From: Gemmatimonadales bacterium UBA2989 | GTDB lineage: Bacteria; Gemmatimonadota; Gemmatimonadetes; Longimicrobiales; Gaopeijiaceae | NCBI GenBank assembly: GCA_002346625.1 | Contig: DEAF01000028.1 | Coordinates: 1-63,886 of the forward strand | Length of the DNA stretch: 63,886 bases | Direction of reading: 5' to 3' | Shown here: positions 7,218 through 16,418 of the stretch, piece by piece | Position numbering within the stretch: position 1 is the stretch's first letter | How the letters are laid out: the number at the start of each line of letters is the position of its first letter | The notes under the pieces: generated by a model | The model's input: only the letters and a program-made list of their open reading frames with translations | What the model was told of the DNA's origin: nothing | The model's database searches: none | Translations under genes and position numbers: made by a program

Positions 7218-8564
7218 CTATGCGTCCCCCGGAAAGTCCTCCAAAAGTGCCCTGAGGTCCGATATAAACCTCGCAGCATCAGCACCATCCACGAGTCGGT
7301 GATCATATCCTAAAGAAAAAAGTGAGCGTTTTCTTATCGCGATAGTGTCAGACCCAGTATCTGGATCTTCTATCACTACGGTGCGCTTCTCTATAGAACC
7401 CATACCCAAAATTGCTGAAGTTCCTTTTGGAATAACAGGGATCCCCACCAACGTCCCAAGAACTCCTGGATTTGTAATAGAGAACGTAGCTCCCTGGATT
7501 TCGGAAGGATTTAGTTTTCTGGAACGTGCCCGCTCTGCAAGGTCAATAATCTTTTTGCCGATACCAACTAGGCTCAGATTATCGGTGTCATGAATGACTG
7601 GAACAATTAGTCCAGGATTTAAATCTACCGCTACACCGATATTTACATTACCACGGTGTACTATATTACCCCCAGACACAGTGCCATTGATGTTCGGAAA
7701 ACTACGAAGTAGTCGTGAACATGCCCACGCAACAAAAGCCGTATAACTTATTCTGACACCTTGTTCCACCCACTGTGCTTTGTTTATGGAACGTATGCGA
7801 TCCACACTTGAGAAATCAATTTCAATTAACGAATGAACATGTGGTGCAACTCGTTTTGCTAGAACCATATGATCCGCCGTAATGCGACGAATCTTATCCA
7901 TGGGTTCTACTCGATCACTATCTCGGATCGGATATTCAGGATGTTGTACTTCTCTGTAGAAAGTATCCCACAAATCAGACGGAGGTGAAGCCGATGGAGA
8001 TACTGGAGCCTGTGTCTTGGATTTATCGCTATCTAGGTAACTAATAATGTCTTGTTTAGTAACACGTCCAGCATGGCCTGTGCCAGGTACATTGCGGATA
8101 TCTACCCCGTTTTCTTCAGCAATACGCCTAACTACTGGAGTAGAACTAGTACGCAAGCGTTCCTCTGAGGATTGGACACCCCGTTCTTCTGGAGGATCAT
8201 TATCAATCTTAGTAGGTTCAGAAACGATTACAGATGATGACTCTTCATCGTCTGTAATAGAGTGCCCTTCTTGTACCGAATCTGATAATACTTCAGCAAC
8301 GGCAGCAACCACTGGATCACCACCCTCAGTATCAATAAGTGCCATGACAGTACCAACTTCCACTGTCTCACCTTCCTGGATCTTAACTTCCACTAGAGTT
8401 CCAGATTGTGGAGATGGAATTTCAGCGTCGACCTTGTCAGTGGAAATCTCTAGAATTGGCTCGTCACGTTCTACCTTGTCCCCAATTTTTTTAAGCCACT
8501 TTGATACAGTTCCCTCAGTTATGGATTCGCCCATCTGAGGCATAGGAACTTCGATACGTGACAC
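7218..8564 (-). CDS. 2-oxo acid dehydrogenase E2 (dihydrolipoamide acyltransferase)
   Basis: Core acyltransferase of a 2-oxoglutarate, branched-chain or pyruvate dehydrogenase complex, 448 aa. Domains in order: one lipoyl domain with Lys44 in EISTDKVDAE, an acidic linker (about 80-135), a peripheral-subunit-binding domain (about 138-178, VRRIAEENGVDI...GRVTKQDI) and the catalytic domain ending in the active-site motif GYDHRLVDGADA. The start is GTG at 8564, supported by GGAGG 8 nt upstream. The lipoyl N-terminus resembles succinyltransferase-type E2s of Actinobacteria and Bacteroidetes. E1 and E3 are not adjacent, so substrate specificity is left open. Followed directly by lipB. Confidence 0.92.
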   Translation of the reverse strand: MSRIEVPMPQMGESITEGTVSKWLKKIGDKVERDEPILEISTDKVDAEIPSPQSGTLVEVKIQEGETVEVGTVMALIDTEGGDPVVAAVAEVLSDSVQEGHSITDDEESSSVIVSEPTKIDNDPPEERGVQSSEERLRTSSTPVVRRIAEENGVDIRNVPGTGHAGRVTKQDIISYLDSDKSKTQAPVSPSASPPSDLWDTFYREVQHPEYPIRDSDRVEPMDKIRRITADHMVLAKRVAPHVHSLIEIDFSSVDRIRSINKAQWVEQGVRISYTAFVAWACSRLLRSFPNINGTVSGGNIVHRGNVNIGVAVDLNPGLIVPVIHDTDNLSLVGIGKKIIDLAERARSRKLNPSEIQGATFSITNPGVLGTLVGIPVIPKGTSAILGMGSIEKRTVVIEDPDTGSDTIAIRKRSLFSLGYDHRLVDGADAARFISDLRALLEDFPGDA

Positions 8565-8583
8565 TCTGTTACCTCCGAATATA

Positions 8584-8599
8584 CCGTTCAGAAGAACGG
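8584..8599 (-). promoter_or_regulatory. Intercistronic hairpin between secG and the E2 gene
   Basis: Perfect 6-bp stem CCGTTC-N4-GAACGG, starting 7 nt after the secG stop and ending just before the GGAGG of the E2 gene. There is no U-run. It may stabilise or separate the two parts of the transcript. Confidence 0.35.
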
Positions 8600-8605
8600 A
8601 AAGTA

Positions 8606-8992
8606 TTAGTTGTTATCTTCATTTTTATCGGACGAACTATTTCCTCTGTCTACTTCATTGACTCCTTCTTCACCCTGATCAAGAGTATTCAAGATAGGCT
8701 GGGCTGAGGGAACATTAGCTTGAGTTTCTTGACGAAGAATAGACTCGGGTTGTTGAGCTCGAGATGACATAATCGACAACACCAAAGCTAACAACATAAA
8801 TATAGACCCAGTTGTCCAAGTAGCCCTGGTCAAAACAGTCGTTGCTTGCCTGCCACCTAGAATTCCTTCCGTGGGTGATGCTGCACCACCTCCCATTGCC
8901 GCAAGGCCACCACCCTTCCCCGACTGGAGAAGAACAACTACACTGAGAAAAATCCCATCTATTATCAATAGTAAAAGCAAAAAACCAAACAT
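8606..8992 (-). CDS. secG: Preprotein translocase subunit SecG
   Basis: Small membrane subunit of the SecYEG channel, 128 aa. Two membrane helices: residues 1-20 (FGFLLLLLIIDGIFLSVVVLLQ) and about 55-75. They are joined by the conserved cytoplasmic loop QSGKGGGLAAMGGG. The polar acidic C-terminal tail of about 50 residues is longer than in E. coli. It follows tpiA in a gapA-pgk-tpiA-secG arrangement, which is widespread in bacteria. No anomaly. Confidence 0.95.
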   Translation of the reverse strand: MFGFLLLLLIIDGIFLSVVVLLQSGKGGGLAAMGGGAASPTEGILGGRQATTVLTRATWTTGSIFMLLALVLSIMSSRAQQPESILRQETQANVPSAQPILNTLDQGEEGVNEVDRGNSSSDKNEDNN

Positions 8993-9077
8993 TATCTCAT
9001 ATCTTTAAGGAAGTTAGTGTACCTGGTAAACTTTGTTGGGCAACCACTAATATATCAACTATAAAAATCTCTTTCAA

Positions 9078-9827
9078 TCAAGCAGACTCAGCAATAGCAG
9101 CAAATGAACTAGCATCCAGGCTAGCATTCCCCACTAAAACCCCATTAACATTTGGAACATCAAGAAGATCAGAAACATTAGAGGAGTTCACACTTCCTCC
9201 ATACAGAATTGGCACTTCAGAAGCTCGATCTCCACCTAATATTTCAGTCATAACATCACGAAGAATTCCATGAGCAGATCCGGCATCAGATGGTGTAGCA
9301 GTTTCCCCTGTACCAATAGCCCAAACTGGCTCATATGCCAGAAGGAATTGTGTCGCAGTCTCAGGTATACCATTAAGAGCAGCTCTTATCTGACGGACAA
9401 TCACCTCGTCTACACGATTATCCTGACGCTCTTCTAGTGTTTCACCAACACATATCAATGGAATCAATCCTTCTCCGAATGCTGCCAATACTTTCTGCTG
9501 AACTTGTTCATCAGTTTCTCCAAAAACGTGTCTCCGTTCAGAATGACCCACAAGGACATATTCTGCACCGGCAGAGACAGCCATGCCAGCCGCGTGTTCT
9601 CCCGTATAAGCACCTTTAGGTTCCCAATATATGTTTTGGATACCCAGGGCAACCTCAGGTCTTCCCTTACGGGCTTCTACAGCGGCAAGCAAAGATATAG
9701 CAGGCGGGAAAATCAAAATCCTAGGTTCTGGGAAAGAGAGATCAGGAAAGAAATCCTCAAAAAATTTCCGAGTCGCCGAAGGACCATGATTCATTTTCCA
9801 ATTACCTGCAATCACATTTGATATCAA
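9078..9827 (-). CDS. tpiA: Triosephosphate isomerase
   Basis: Interconverts dihydroxyacetone phosphate and glyceraldehyde 3-phosphate. 249 aa, complete. Lys11 is in AGNWKMN, the electrophilic His in VGHSERRHVF, and the base Glu in AYEPVWAIGTG; the phosphate-binding GGSV and GVLVG motifs are at the C-terminus. The start is probably TTG at 9827: a strong GGGGAGGA precedes it and no ATG lies in the right place. Third gene of the glycolytic operon gapA-pgk-tpiA-secG. Confidence 0.97.
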   Translation of the reverse strand: MISNVIAGNWKMNHGPSATRKFFEDFFPDLSFPEPRILIFPPAISLLAAVEARKGRPEVALGIQNIYWEPKGAYTGEHAAGMAVSAGAEYVLVGHSERRHVFGETDEQVQQKVLAAFGEGLIPLICVGETLEERQDNRVDEVIVRQIRAALNGIPETATQFLLAYEPVWAIGTGETATPSDAGSAHGILRDVMTEILGGDRASEVPILYGGSVNSSNVSDLLDVPNVNGVLVGNASLDASSFAAIAESA

Positions 9828-9856
9828 TGATCCTCCCCATCAGTAAATATTAATAG

Positions 9857-11080
9857 TTAATCAGATCTATCAGACAACGCTTCAAGCCCGGGTAGCTCGG
9901 CTCCAGAAAGAAATTCAAGAGCAGCTCCTCCTCCAGTAGATACATGTGTCATACTGGAAGCAAATCCTGCAACTTCCACTGCTGCAGCCAAATCGCCTCC
10001 ACCCAACACCACAGTAGATCCATTCTCAGAACTCTGGGCGGCCTCCTGAGCTAACTTTGTAGTACCAATCGCAAATTTTGGCACCTCGAACAACCCCATA
10101 GGACCATTCCATATAATAGTTTTAGCACTGGATATCTCTTTAGCAAAGATTCGCATAGACATAGATCCGATATCAGCGATGTATTCCTCTGGCATCACTT
10201 CCGTACGCAAAGATTCTCTTGTGCTAGCTTCTTCGTTTAACTCCGATGATGCTAAGACATCCACTGGAAGAATAATCTTGTCTCCTGCTCTGTACATTAT
10301 ATCACGAGCAATATCAACTTTATCTGGTTCTACAAGAGATTTGCCCACCTCAAGGCCCAGAGAAAGAAAGAACGTGTTAGCCATTGCACCACCAACAAGA
10401 ATACGATCCACATTCGGAAGTAATGCTTCAATAACATCGATTTTTCCAGAGATCTTCGATCCACCAATAATCGCTACAAAAGGAGGATCAGGATCAATGA
10501 GGGCATCACCCAGAAAACGCAACTCCTTTTCCATGAGGTGCCCAGCAACTGCCTGCCCTCCAGAGTCACGAACAGCTTTGGCAATACCAGTGGTCGAAGC
10601 ATGGGATCTGTGAGCGGTTCCAAAAGCATCGTTTACAAACAATGTACTACCATGCCTGAGCTCTTCAGCCCATATCTGATCATTGGAAACATCTCCAGGA
10701 TAGAAGCGCGTATTTTCCATAAGCAAGACATCTCCATCCTCCAAAGCTTCCACGGCCTCACAAGCTTCAGGGCCTGTAGTTGAAGAGCAAAAGTTGACTG
10801 GACTTTTTAGTAATTTTGCCAAGCGTTCAGGTATTCCTTTGAGAGATAGAGCAGGATCTGGCTTGCCATTCGGACGGCCTAGATGTGAGATAATGACAAT
10901 CCTTGCTCGGCCCTGAATAAGGTGACGTATAGTTGTAATGGTAGGGTCTAACCGTGTTTGGTCAGTAATACGACCTTCGTTACCTAGGGGAACATTGTAG
11001 TCGACCCTAAGAATTACGATCTGGCCAGCAAGGGATTCAAAAGGAAGTTCTTGGAGAGTTTTTTTAGCCATAAGCGTCAT
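9857..11080 (-). CDS. pgk: Phosphoglycerate kinase
   Basis: Glycolytic kinase transferring phosphate from 1,3-bisphosphoglycerate to ADP. Family landmarks are LRVDYNVPLG at the N-terminus, ISHLGRPNGKPDP, ENTRFYPGD, the hinge region IIGGSKISGK and the C-terminal GGGDLAAAVE and STGGGAALEFL. An upstream in-frame Met at 11113 exists, but the GAGGAG ribosome binding site lies inside that extension. The start is therefore placed at ATG 11080, with ATG 11071 (MAKKTL) also possible. Length is then about 407 aa, close to the family norm. Confidence 0.96.
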   Translation of the reverse strand: MTLMAKKTLQELPFESLAGQIVILRVDYNVPLGNEGRITDQTRLDPTITTIRHLIQGRARIVIISHLGRPNGKPDPALSLKGIPERLAKLLKSPVNFCSSTTGPEACEAVEALEDGDVLLMENTRFYPGDVSNDQIWAEELRHGSTLFVNDAFGTAHRSHASTTGIAKAVRDSGGQAVAGHLMEKELRFLGDALIDPDPPFVAIIGGSKISGKIDVIEALLPNVDRILVGGAMANTFFLSLGLEVGKSLVEPDKVDIARDIMYRAGDKIILPVDVLASSELNEEASTRESLRTEVMPEEYIADIGSMSMRIFAKEISSAKTIIWNGPMGLFEVPKFAIGTTKLAQEAAQSSENGSTVVLGGGDLAAAVEVAGFASSMTHVSTGGGAALEFLSGAELPGLEALSDRSD

Positions 11081-11162
11081 AAAATATATAGACTCCTCAA
11101 GAGCCACAATCATACTCGGGGTACTCTACCTCCTGCCAATAGATTCTATTGCTCTAAATTTC

Positions 11163-12173
11163 TTAAAGCCGTTTGCCCACATAACGTGTTAAATCCACTA
11201 CCCGTTCTGAATAACCCCACTCATTGTCATACCAGGAGAGTATCTTAACCATACTTCCTTCGATGACACTTGTACTAAGACTATCTACGATAGAGCTATG
11301 AGGATTACCAGTATAGTCTATTGAAACCAAAGGTTCATCACTGACGTCTAAGATCCCCTTAAGCGGGCCATCAGCTGCTTCACGGAAAGCTTGGTTTACA
11401 GTTTCGGAAGTAGTATCAGTTTGCAATTCAGCTACCAAATCAACAATAGAGACATCAGGAGTTGGTACGCGTATAGACATACCATCTAATTTCCCTTCTA
11501 TCTCAGGAATAACTAAAGACGTTGCCTTGGCTGCACCTGTGGTAGTGGGGATCATCGACATACCAGCAGCACGAGCTCTTCTTTCGTCTGAATGAGGTAC
11601 GTCAAGAAGTGCTTGGTCGTTAGTGTAGGCATGTACAGTTGTCATCAGACCATGCTCAAAGCCAAATGAGTCTATGAGGACCTTAACCACAGGCGCCAAA
11701 CAGTTGGTAGTACAACTGGCATTTGAGATTATGTGATGTTCTTTGGGATTGTAGTTCTCATGGTTAACGCCCATTACTACGGTGATATCTTCATTTTTAG
11801 CAGGAGCACTAATAATGACTTTTTGGGCACCAGCTTTGAGGTGTTTTTCAGCCTGTTCTCTATTTCTAAAGAAACCAGTTGATTCTACGACTATATCCAC
11901 CCCTAGTTCTCTCCACGGTAAATTTTCTGGATCTCTTTCAGAAAAAACCTTTAACTCATTACCATCGACTGTAATTCCTTCAGGACTTACAGAAATTTCT
12001 CCAGGATAAGTTCCATGGACTGAATCGTATTTCAGGAGATGGGTTAACATCTCGTTGTCGGCGAGATCGTTAACGGCTATGAATTCGAGATCCGAGCCTT
12101 CTGACTTCTTAGCTGACCGCAGTACGTTCCTACCTATCCGGCCAAATCCGTTGATTGCTACACGGATGGACAT
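11163..12173 (-). CDS. gapA: Glyceraldehyde-3-phosphate dehydrogenase, NAD type
   Basis: Phosphorylating GAPDH, 336 aa. It has the Rossmann motif INGFGRIGRN at residues 8-17, Asp36 at the end of the second strand (NAD rather than NADP preference) and catalytic Cys154 in SNASCTTNCLAP; the C-terminal YDNEWGYS is intact. GGAGG precedes the ATG. It leads the gapA-pgk-tpiA-secG group; the 74 bp upstream, before aroE ends, probably contain the promoter. Confidence 0.97.
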   Translation of the reverse strand: MSIRVAINGFGRIGRNVLRSAKKSEGSDLEFIAVNDLADNEMLTHLLKYDSVHGTYPGEISVSPEGITVDGNELKVFSERDPENLPWRELGVDIVVESTGFFRNREQAEKHLKAGAQKVIISAPAKNEDITVVMGVNHENYNPKEHHIISNASCTTNCLAPVVKVLIDSFGFEHGLMTTVHAYTNDQALLDVPHSDERRARAAGMSMIPTTTGAAKATSLVIPEIEGKLDGMSIRVPTPDVSIVDLVAELQTDTTSETVNQAFREAADGPLKGILDVSDEPLVSIDYTGNPHSSIVDSLSTSVIEGSMVKILSWYDNEWGYSERVVDLTRYVGKRL

Positions 12174-12247
12174 CCTCTTACCTCCAGTTCGTATCTATAG
12201 ATAGAATCACTACTTATAAAATAAAACGATCATAAAAGATAAACCCA

Positions 12248-13090
12248 TTACTTATTAGTCACAGTATCAACTAAAGAACATCTCATAATTTCCACAGGTC
12301 CAGGTTTTTTCCACCATCTTTCGAATGCTACTGATCCCTGTTGTATTAGCATTTCTCTTCCATCCATAGCTCGAATGCCTAAATCTTCAGCCGATTTTAC
12401 AAATGGAGTAGTTCCCGTACGGCAAACAAGATCCATGACTAAACCCACACTCGCCATCTTACTAAGATCTACCGGAAGCTTATCTTCTAAGCCTATTCCC
12501 AGACTTGTAGCATTCACAACCAAATCAAAATTATTATCCCTAATATCCAGATAAGATTCAGCAACTCTTACTCTTTCTCCGCCTATCAGTCTTACGACTG
12601 CTTGAGCACGCTCTGTAGACCGATTCAGAATAAGAACATCCTCTACGCCATCATCCAGGAGTGCGACGAGTACAGCACGAGCAGCACCACCTGCTCCAAC
12701 GAGCAAAACCTTCAACCCTTTTGGGGATTCTCCTAGGAAGTATCGGAGAGCCCTACGAAATCCTTCAACGTCAGTATTGTCTCCATATATTTTTCCATCT
12801 ATTCCCCAAAAAGTATTACAAGCTCCCGTACGTTCAACTGCTTCGGAATATTCATCTAACAAAGAGACTGCCTTTTCTTTGTGTGGGATTGTTATATTAC
12901 CCCCCCCTCCTGACCGTACGAGACTATGCATAAACTGCATCAAATATTGTTCTTCGCACCTTAGGGATACATAAATACCATCCATTCCAGTCTCTCGGAG
13001 TGCAGCATTTTGAATTACTGGGGAAAGTGAATGGTCGATAGGATTTCCTAGTAGTGCCAATATTCGAGCATTAGATGTGATAACTCTCAT
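12248..13090 (-). CDS. aroE: Shikimate dehydrogenase
   Basis: NADPH-dependent reduction of 3-dehydroshikimate in aromatic amino acid synthesis. 280 aa. The substrate site is NPIDHSLSP at residues 16-24, catalytic Lys71 is in NITIPHKEKA and Asp107 in GDNTDVEGF; the nucleotide-binding GAGGAARAV follows. A run of eight Cs (Gs in the gene) codes for the SGGGG just before Lys71, but the frame is intact. Its ATG overlaps the stop of the phosphatase gene by 4 nt, so it ends the ispD-tsaC-phosphatase-aroE operon. Confidence 0.95.
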   Translation of the reverse strand: MRVITSNARILALLGNPIDHSLSPVIQNAALRETGMDGIYVSLRCEEQYLMQFMHSLVRSGGGGNITIPHKEKAVSLLDEYSEAVERTGACNTFWGIDGKIYGDNTDVEGFRRALRYFLGESPKGLKVLLVGAGGAARAVLVALLDDGVEDVLILNRSTERAQAVVRLIGGERVRVAESYLDIRDNNFDLVVNATSLGIGLEDKLPVDLSKMASVGLVMDLVCRTGTTPFVKSAEDLGIRAMDGREMLIQQGSVAFERWWKKPGPVEIMRCSLVDTVTNK

Positions 13091-13623
13091 AGATCATTTT
13101 CCACTGTCTTATAACCAATTTCTCCCAAGTCTCCGATATCATTGGAGTCATTAGATAAACTGTATATTTTAGCAACTGCAGCTTCAACAAGTTCTTCTAA
13201 AATACCGAATGTCTCTTGATAAACCTCTATATCTCCAGCGAACGGATCAATAATTCCAAAGTCATATCCAGTTTCATAATTATCAGCAAATGACGACAGT
13301 AAGGCAGACTTTCCATGGCCACCATACATCTCCACCACTTCCAAGTGGTAGATATCCATAACAAGAACAAAATCAGCCCAATCCACCAACTCTTCGCTTA
13401 GAGAACGACTTAAATGATCTTGGATATCTAATCCTTGCTCAGCAGAAACCTGTATTGCTCCTTCACTTGCTGGGACCCTAGACAAAACAGATACTCCAGC
13501 TGACATGGTTTCTGCATTTCCCCATCCGATACGTTTGAGCATGCGCTCAGCAATTGCATTAGCCATGGGGCTCCTACATGTGTTACCTGTACATACGAAT
13601 AGAAAACGAAACCCTTTACTCAT
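13087..13623 (-). CDS. Low-molecular-weight phosphatase, probable protein-arginine phosphatase
   Basis: LMW-PTP fold enzyme. The P-loop is CTGNTCRSPM, with Cys11 as nucleophile and Thr15. A threonine at this position (Thr11 of Bacillus YwlE) is the residue established as selecting phosphoarginine over phosphotyrosine, where Ile is usual. The general-acid loop is DPFAGD, the arginine-phosphatase form rather than the DPY of tyrosine phosphatases. Start chosen at ATG 13623 (MSKG), overlapping the tsaC stop by 8 nt; an in-frame Met at 13638 is less likely. The tsaC neighbour matches the ywlC-ywlE neighbourhood of Bacillus. No McsB-type arginine kinase is in the window. Confidence 0.85.
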   Translation of the reverse strand: MSKGFRFLFVCTGNTCRSPMANAIAERMLKRIGWGNAETMSAGVSVLSRVPASEGAIQVSAEQGLDIQDHLSRSLSEELVDWADFVLVMDIYHLEVVEMYGGHGKSALLSSFADNYETGYDFGIIDPFAGDIEVYQETFGILEELVEAAVAKIYSLSNDSNDIGDLGEIGYKTVENDL

Positions 13624-14284
13624 CCGGCTTTGCCTCAATCCCTGGTATTACAGAGCTGACACTATTTATAGGTATAGTACCTTGACGTATCACAACTGGT
13701 GTGGATCCCGAACAATCAACTATTGTAGAAGGTAAAGACTTAGGAATAGCTCCTGCATCAATAACCCATAATCCTGAACCCATACCAAGCTTATGTGCTG
13801 ACTCCATAGCGTCATAAGCATCGAGAGCTGGTGGTCTTCCCGGTTCGTTGGCACTAGTAGACAAAAGAGGCCCGTCCAATCCTTCGACCAATGCCCTTAC
13901 TATAGGATTAGGACTAATCCGAACTGCTACAGATCCTGACTCACTACGTATTCCTGAAGGGAAAAGATGATATGGATCAGATAGAACTAAAGTGATCGGC
14001 CCCGGCCAGAATACATCCGCAAGCTGAAGTGCTTCTTCCGTCCAAACCAGTTTATCAACGGTTTCTTTTCTTGGAACCAGAACAAGCATTGGTTTTTCTG
14101 ATCCACGGTTTTTAAGGGCACAGAGTCTTAGAACGACATCGTCAGTTGTAACTCCTCCGAATCCATATACAGTTTCAGTAGGATAGATTATAAATCCGCC
14201 GTTTCGGAGGTGTTCAATAATAGGCTTGGAGTCGAATTCACTCACGGGAATCGATCTGACATCGAAAACTTTTAGTCCGTTCAT
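13616..14284 (-). CDS. tsaC: Threonylcarbamoyl-AMP synthase (TsaC/Sua5/YwlC)
   Basis: Makes threonylcarbamoyl-AMP from Thr, bicarbonate and ATP for t6A37 of ANN-decoding tRNAs. 222 aa, a single YrdC domain without the Sua5 extension. Motifs: YPTETVYGFGG, KNRGSEKPM, WPGPITLVL and LLSTSANEPGRPP. Its start overlaps the ispD stop by 4 nt. The other t6A genes (tsaB, tsaD, tsaE) are not here. Assignment is solid. Confidence 0.95.
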   Translation of the reverse strand: MNGLKVFDVRSIPVSEFDSKPIIEHLRNGGFIIYPTETVYGFGGVTTDDVVLRLCALKNRGSEKPMLVLVPRKETVDKLVWTEEALQLADVFWPGPITLVLSDPYHLFPSGIRSESGSVAVRISPNPIVRALVEGLDGPLLSTSANEPGRPPALDAYDAMESAHKLGMGSGLWVIDAGAIPKSLPSTIVDCSGSTPVVIRQGTIPINSVSSVIPGIEAKPDE

Positions 14285-14979
14285 GACCCTATTTTATTCA
14301 GAATCGCCTCTGCAATTTTAATATCATCCTTGCACGTTATCTTTAAGTTGATTGGAGAAGATTCCACCATGACCACATCCCCTCCATACTTCTCAACAAT
14401 CGCAGCATCATCAGTGGCTGACCAATTATCATTTACAGCACTTTGATAAGCATCGATGATCTGTGTTCTTGGAAAAGCTTGAGGAGTCTGTGCATGCCAT
14501 AATCTGGAACGTTCAAGGGTTTCAGTGATGCCCCCAGAATGATCTGCCATTTTCATGCTGTCCACCACCCGGAATCCTGCAACCGCCCCTACTCCACCAG
14601 CAGCAACATCGATACATCTTGCGACAACATCGGGTGATGCCAAGGGACGGGCTCCATCATGTATAACAACAACATCAATATTTGAAGGCAACATTTTAAG
14701 TCCAGCCCACACCGAATCACCCCGTGTATCTCCCCCCCTTACTACTTGTATGCGGTCATCCTCATTAGTTAACCATTGAGGAGGATCATCTGCCTGATCA
14801 GCAGGAAGAGCAACAACAACAATATGCACTGCCGGATGAGTGAGGATAGGATTAAGTGCTAGAAGAAGGACGTGCTCGCCAGCTAGTCTGAAAAATTGCT
14901 TACGTTCTCCATCCATGCGCTTAGCTGATCCTGCTGCAGGCACTACCACCCCAACCCTCAAGTCTTGTCTTGTTTTCAC
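14281..14979 (-). CDS. ispD: 2-C-methyl-D-erythritol 4-phosphate cytidylyltransferase
   Basis: Third step of the non-mevalonate (MEP) isoprenoid route, CTP-dependent. 232 aa. Nucleotidyltransferase signature VVVPAAGSAKRMDGERKQFF, then VVIHDGARPL, a TPQAF block and ATDDAAIVE near the end. The start is GTG at 14979. It shows that isoprenoids are made by the MEP route in this organism. Leads a tightly overlapping group with tsaC, the phosphatase and aroE. Confidence 0.95.
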   Translation of the reverse strand: MKTRQDLRVGVVVPAAGSAKRMDGERKQFFRLAGEHVLLLALNPILTHPAVHIVVVALPADQADDPPQWLTNEDDRIQVVRGGDTRGDSVWAGLKMLPSNIDVVVIHDGARPLASPDVVARCIDVAAGGVGAVAGFRVVDSMKMADHSGGITETLERSRLWHAQTPQAFPRTQIIDAYQSAVNDNWSATDDAAIVEKYGGDVVMVESSPINLKITCKDDIKIAEAILNKIGS

Positions 14980-15011
14980 AGAGTTAACCGATGGTTCACT
15001 TACGAACCTTC

Positions 15012-16418
15012 CTATTCACCTGCCTTTGGATCCACTTCACGTCGATCTTCGATGGCCACTGAATCAAAGCGCGTAAAGGCTTTCCAAAAGTATAGCGGCA
15101 CTGTGCCAGTAGGGCCATTACGCTGTTTTGAGACGATCAAGTCAGATTTGCCTTCTATATCATTTCCATCATCGTCTTTAGGTCCAAAATAGTATTCTGG
15201 CCTATAAAGAAACATCACTAAATCAGCATCTTGTTCAATAGATCCACTGTCACGAAGATCCGAAAGCTGAGGTCGCCGATCCGTCCGTTGCTCAGGGGCA
15301 CGGCTTAGCTGACTGACCGCAATAACAGGAACGTTGAGCTCCCGAGCTAAAGACTTCAATCCCCGAGATATCTCACTAACTTCCTGTACACGGCTATCGG
15401 ATCTCTTCCCTTGTCCTGACATAAGCTGCATATAATCTATTATCAATAAAGAAAGATCTTTGTCAGATTTAAGCCGTCTGGCCTTAGCCCTCATCTCGAG
15501 CACCGTACTTCCTGGAGAGTCGTCAATCCATAGGGGGGCAGTGTTCAAGTGTCCAGCCGATGCTGCAAGACGTTGGTATTCGTCTGGGTTCATTGTTCCT
15601 CGTCTTAACCTCTGAGCATCTACTCTACCTTCAGAGCATAAAAAACGTTGGACAAGTTGTTCTTTGGACATTTCTAAAGAGAATATGGCCACCGTCTTAT
15701 TCTGCTCGATAGCCACATTCTGTGCCACATTGAGTACCCAGGACGTCTTACCCATTGAAGGCCTAGAGGCGACAACAATCAAGTCCCCGTCTTGCATACC
15801 TGTGGTCATGCGATCGAAGTCTCTGAACCCAGTAGCTAAGCCAGTGATTCCATCAGTAGATTCTTGAAGGCGCTCTATATGCTCAAAGGTTGGCCATAGA
15901 ATATCTTTTATCCAAACAAAACCATCTCGAGATTTTTTTTCAGCTACACCAAAGACTCTCTGTTCTGCTTTATCCAATATCTCTTCTACATCGAGATTAC
16001 CTTGGTCATGAACGTCTCGGATAATAGAATTAGCAGCATTGATGAGCTCTCTGAGAAGTGCCTTTTCCTGAACTATACGTGCGTGGTACTGGATATTGGC
16101 AGCAGTTGGTACAGCATCCAACAATTCTGCTAGATAGGTTGCACCACCAGCTGATTCGAGTTCATCAGTTTTCTTGAGCTCTTCGTTAAGTGTGATTACA
16201 TCAATTACATCTCCACGTTCAAAGAGGCGGCTCATGGCGCGGAAAAGTCTCCTGTTAGCTTCACCGGCAAACATAGAGTCATCAACCACTTCGATGGCCT
16301 GAGCGACAGCATTGTTGTCTATAAGCATACCACCTAAAACCGAAATCTCAGCCTCCAGGGAGTAAGGCGGTCGACGGTCGTATTCAGAGGCTGTCGTAGA
16401 CATAAATGTAGTTTCCAT
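15012..16418 (-). CDS. dnaB: Replicative DNA helicase DnaB
   Basis: Hexameric helicase at the replication fork. The N-terminal DnaB domain starts at PPYSLEAEISVLGGML. The RecA-like C-terminal ATPase has Walker A in ASRPSMGKTSW, Walker B near LLIIDYMQLM and the DLRDSGSIEQDADLVMFL motif. An open frame extends upstream to 16478 inside udg. The start is placed at ATG 16418, which forms a TGATG overlap with the udg stop; ATG 16403 is an alternative. Length is about 468 aa, normal for the family. No intein is present in the usual Walker A or DRDSG insertion sites. Confidence 0.97.
   Translation of the reverse strand: METTFMSTTASEYDRRPPYSLEAEISVLGGMLIDNNAVAQAIEVVDDSMFAGEANRRLFRAMSRLFERGDVIDVITLNEELKKTDELESAGGATYLAELLDAVPTAANIQYHARIVQEKALLRELINAANSIIRDVHDQGNLDVEEILDKAEQRVFGVAEKKSRDGFVWIKDILWPTFEHIERLQESTDGITGLATGFRDFDRMTTGMQDGDLIVVASRPSMGKTSWVLNVAQNVAIEQNKTVAIFSLEMSKEQLVQRFLCSEGRVDAQRLRRGTMNPDEYQRLAASAGHLNTAPLWIDDSPGSTVLEMRAKARRLKSDKDLSLLIIDYMQLMSGQGKRSDSRVQEVSEISRGLKSLARELNVPVIAVSQLSRAPEQRTDRRPQLSDLRDSGSIEQDADLVMFLYRPEYYFGPKDDDGNDIEGKSDLIVSKQRNGPTGTVPLYFWKAFTRFDSVAIEDRREVDPKAGE

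Noticed and set aside
12896..12912. Run of eight Cs in aroE as a possible frameshift site
   Set aside because: The frame is continuous and the glycines it encodes lead directly into the conserved NITIPHKEKA motif.
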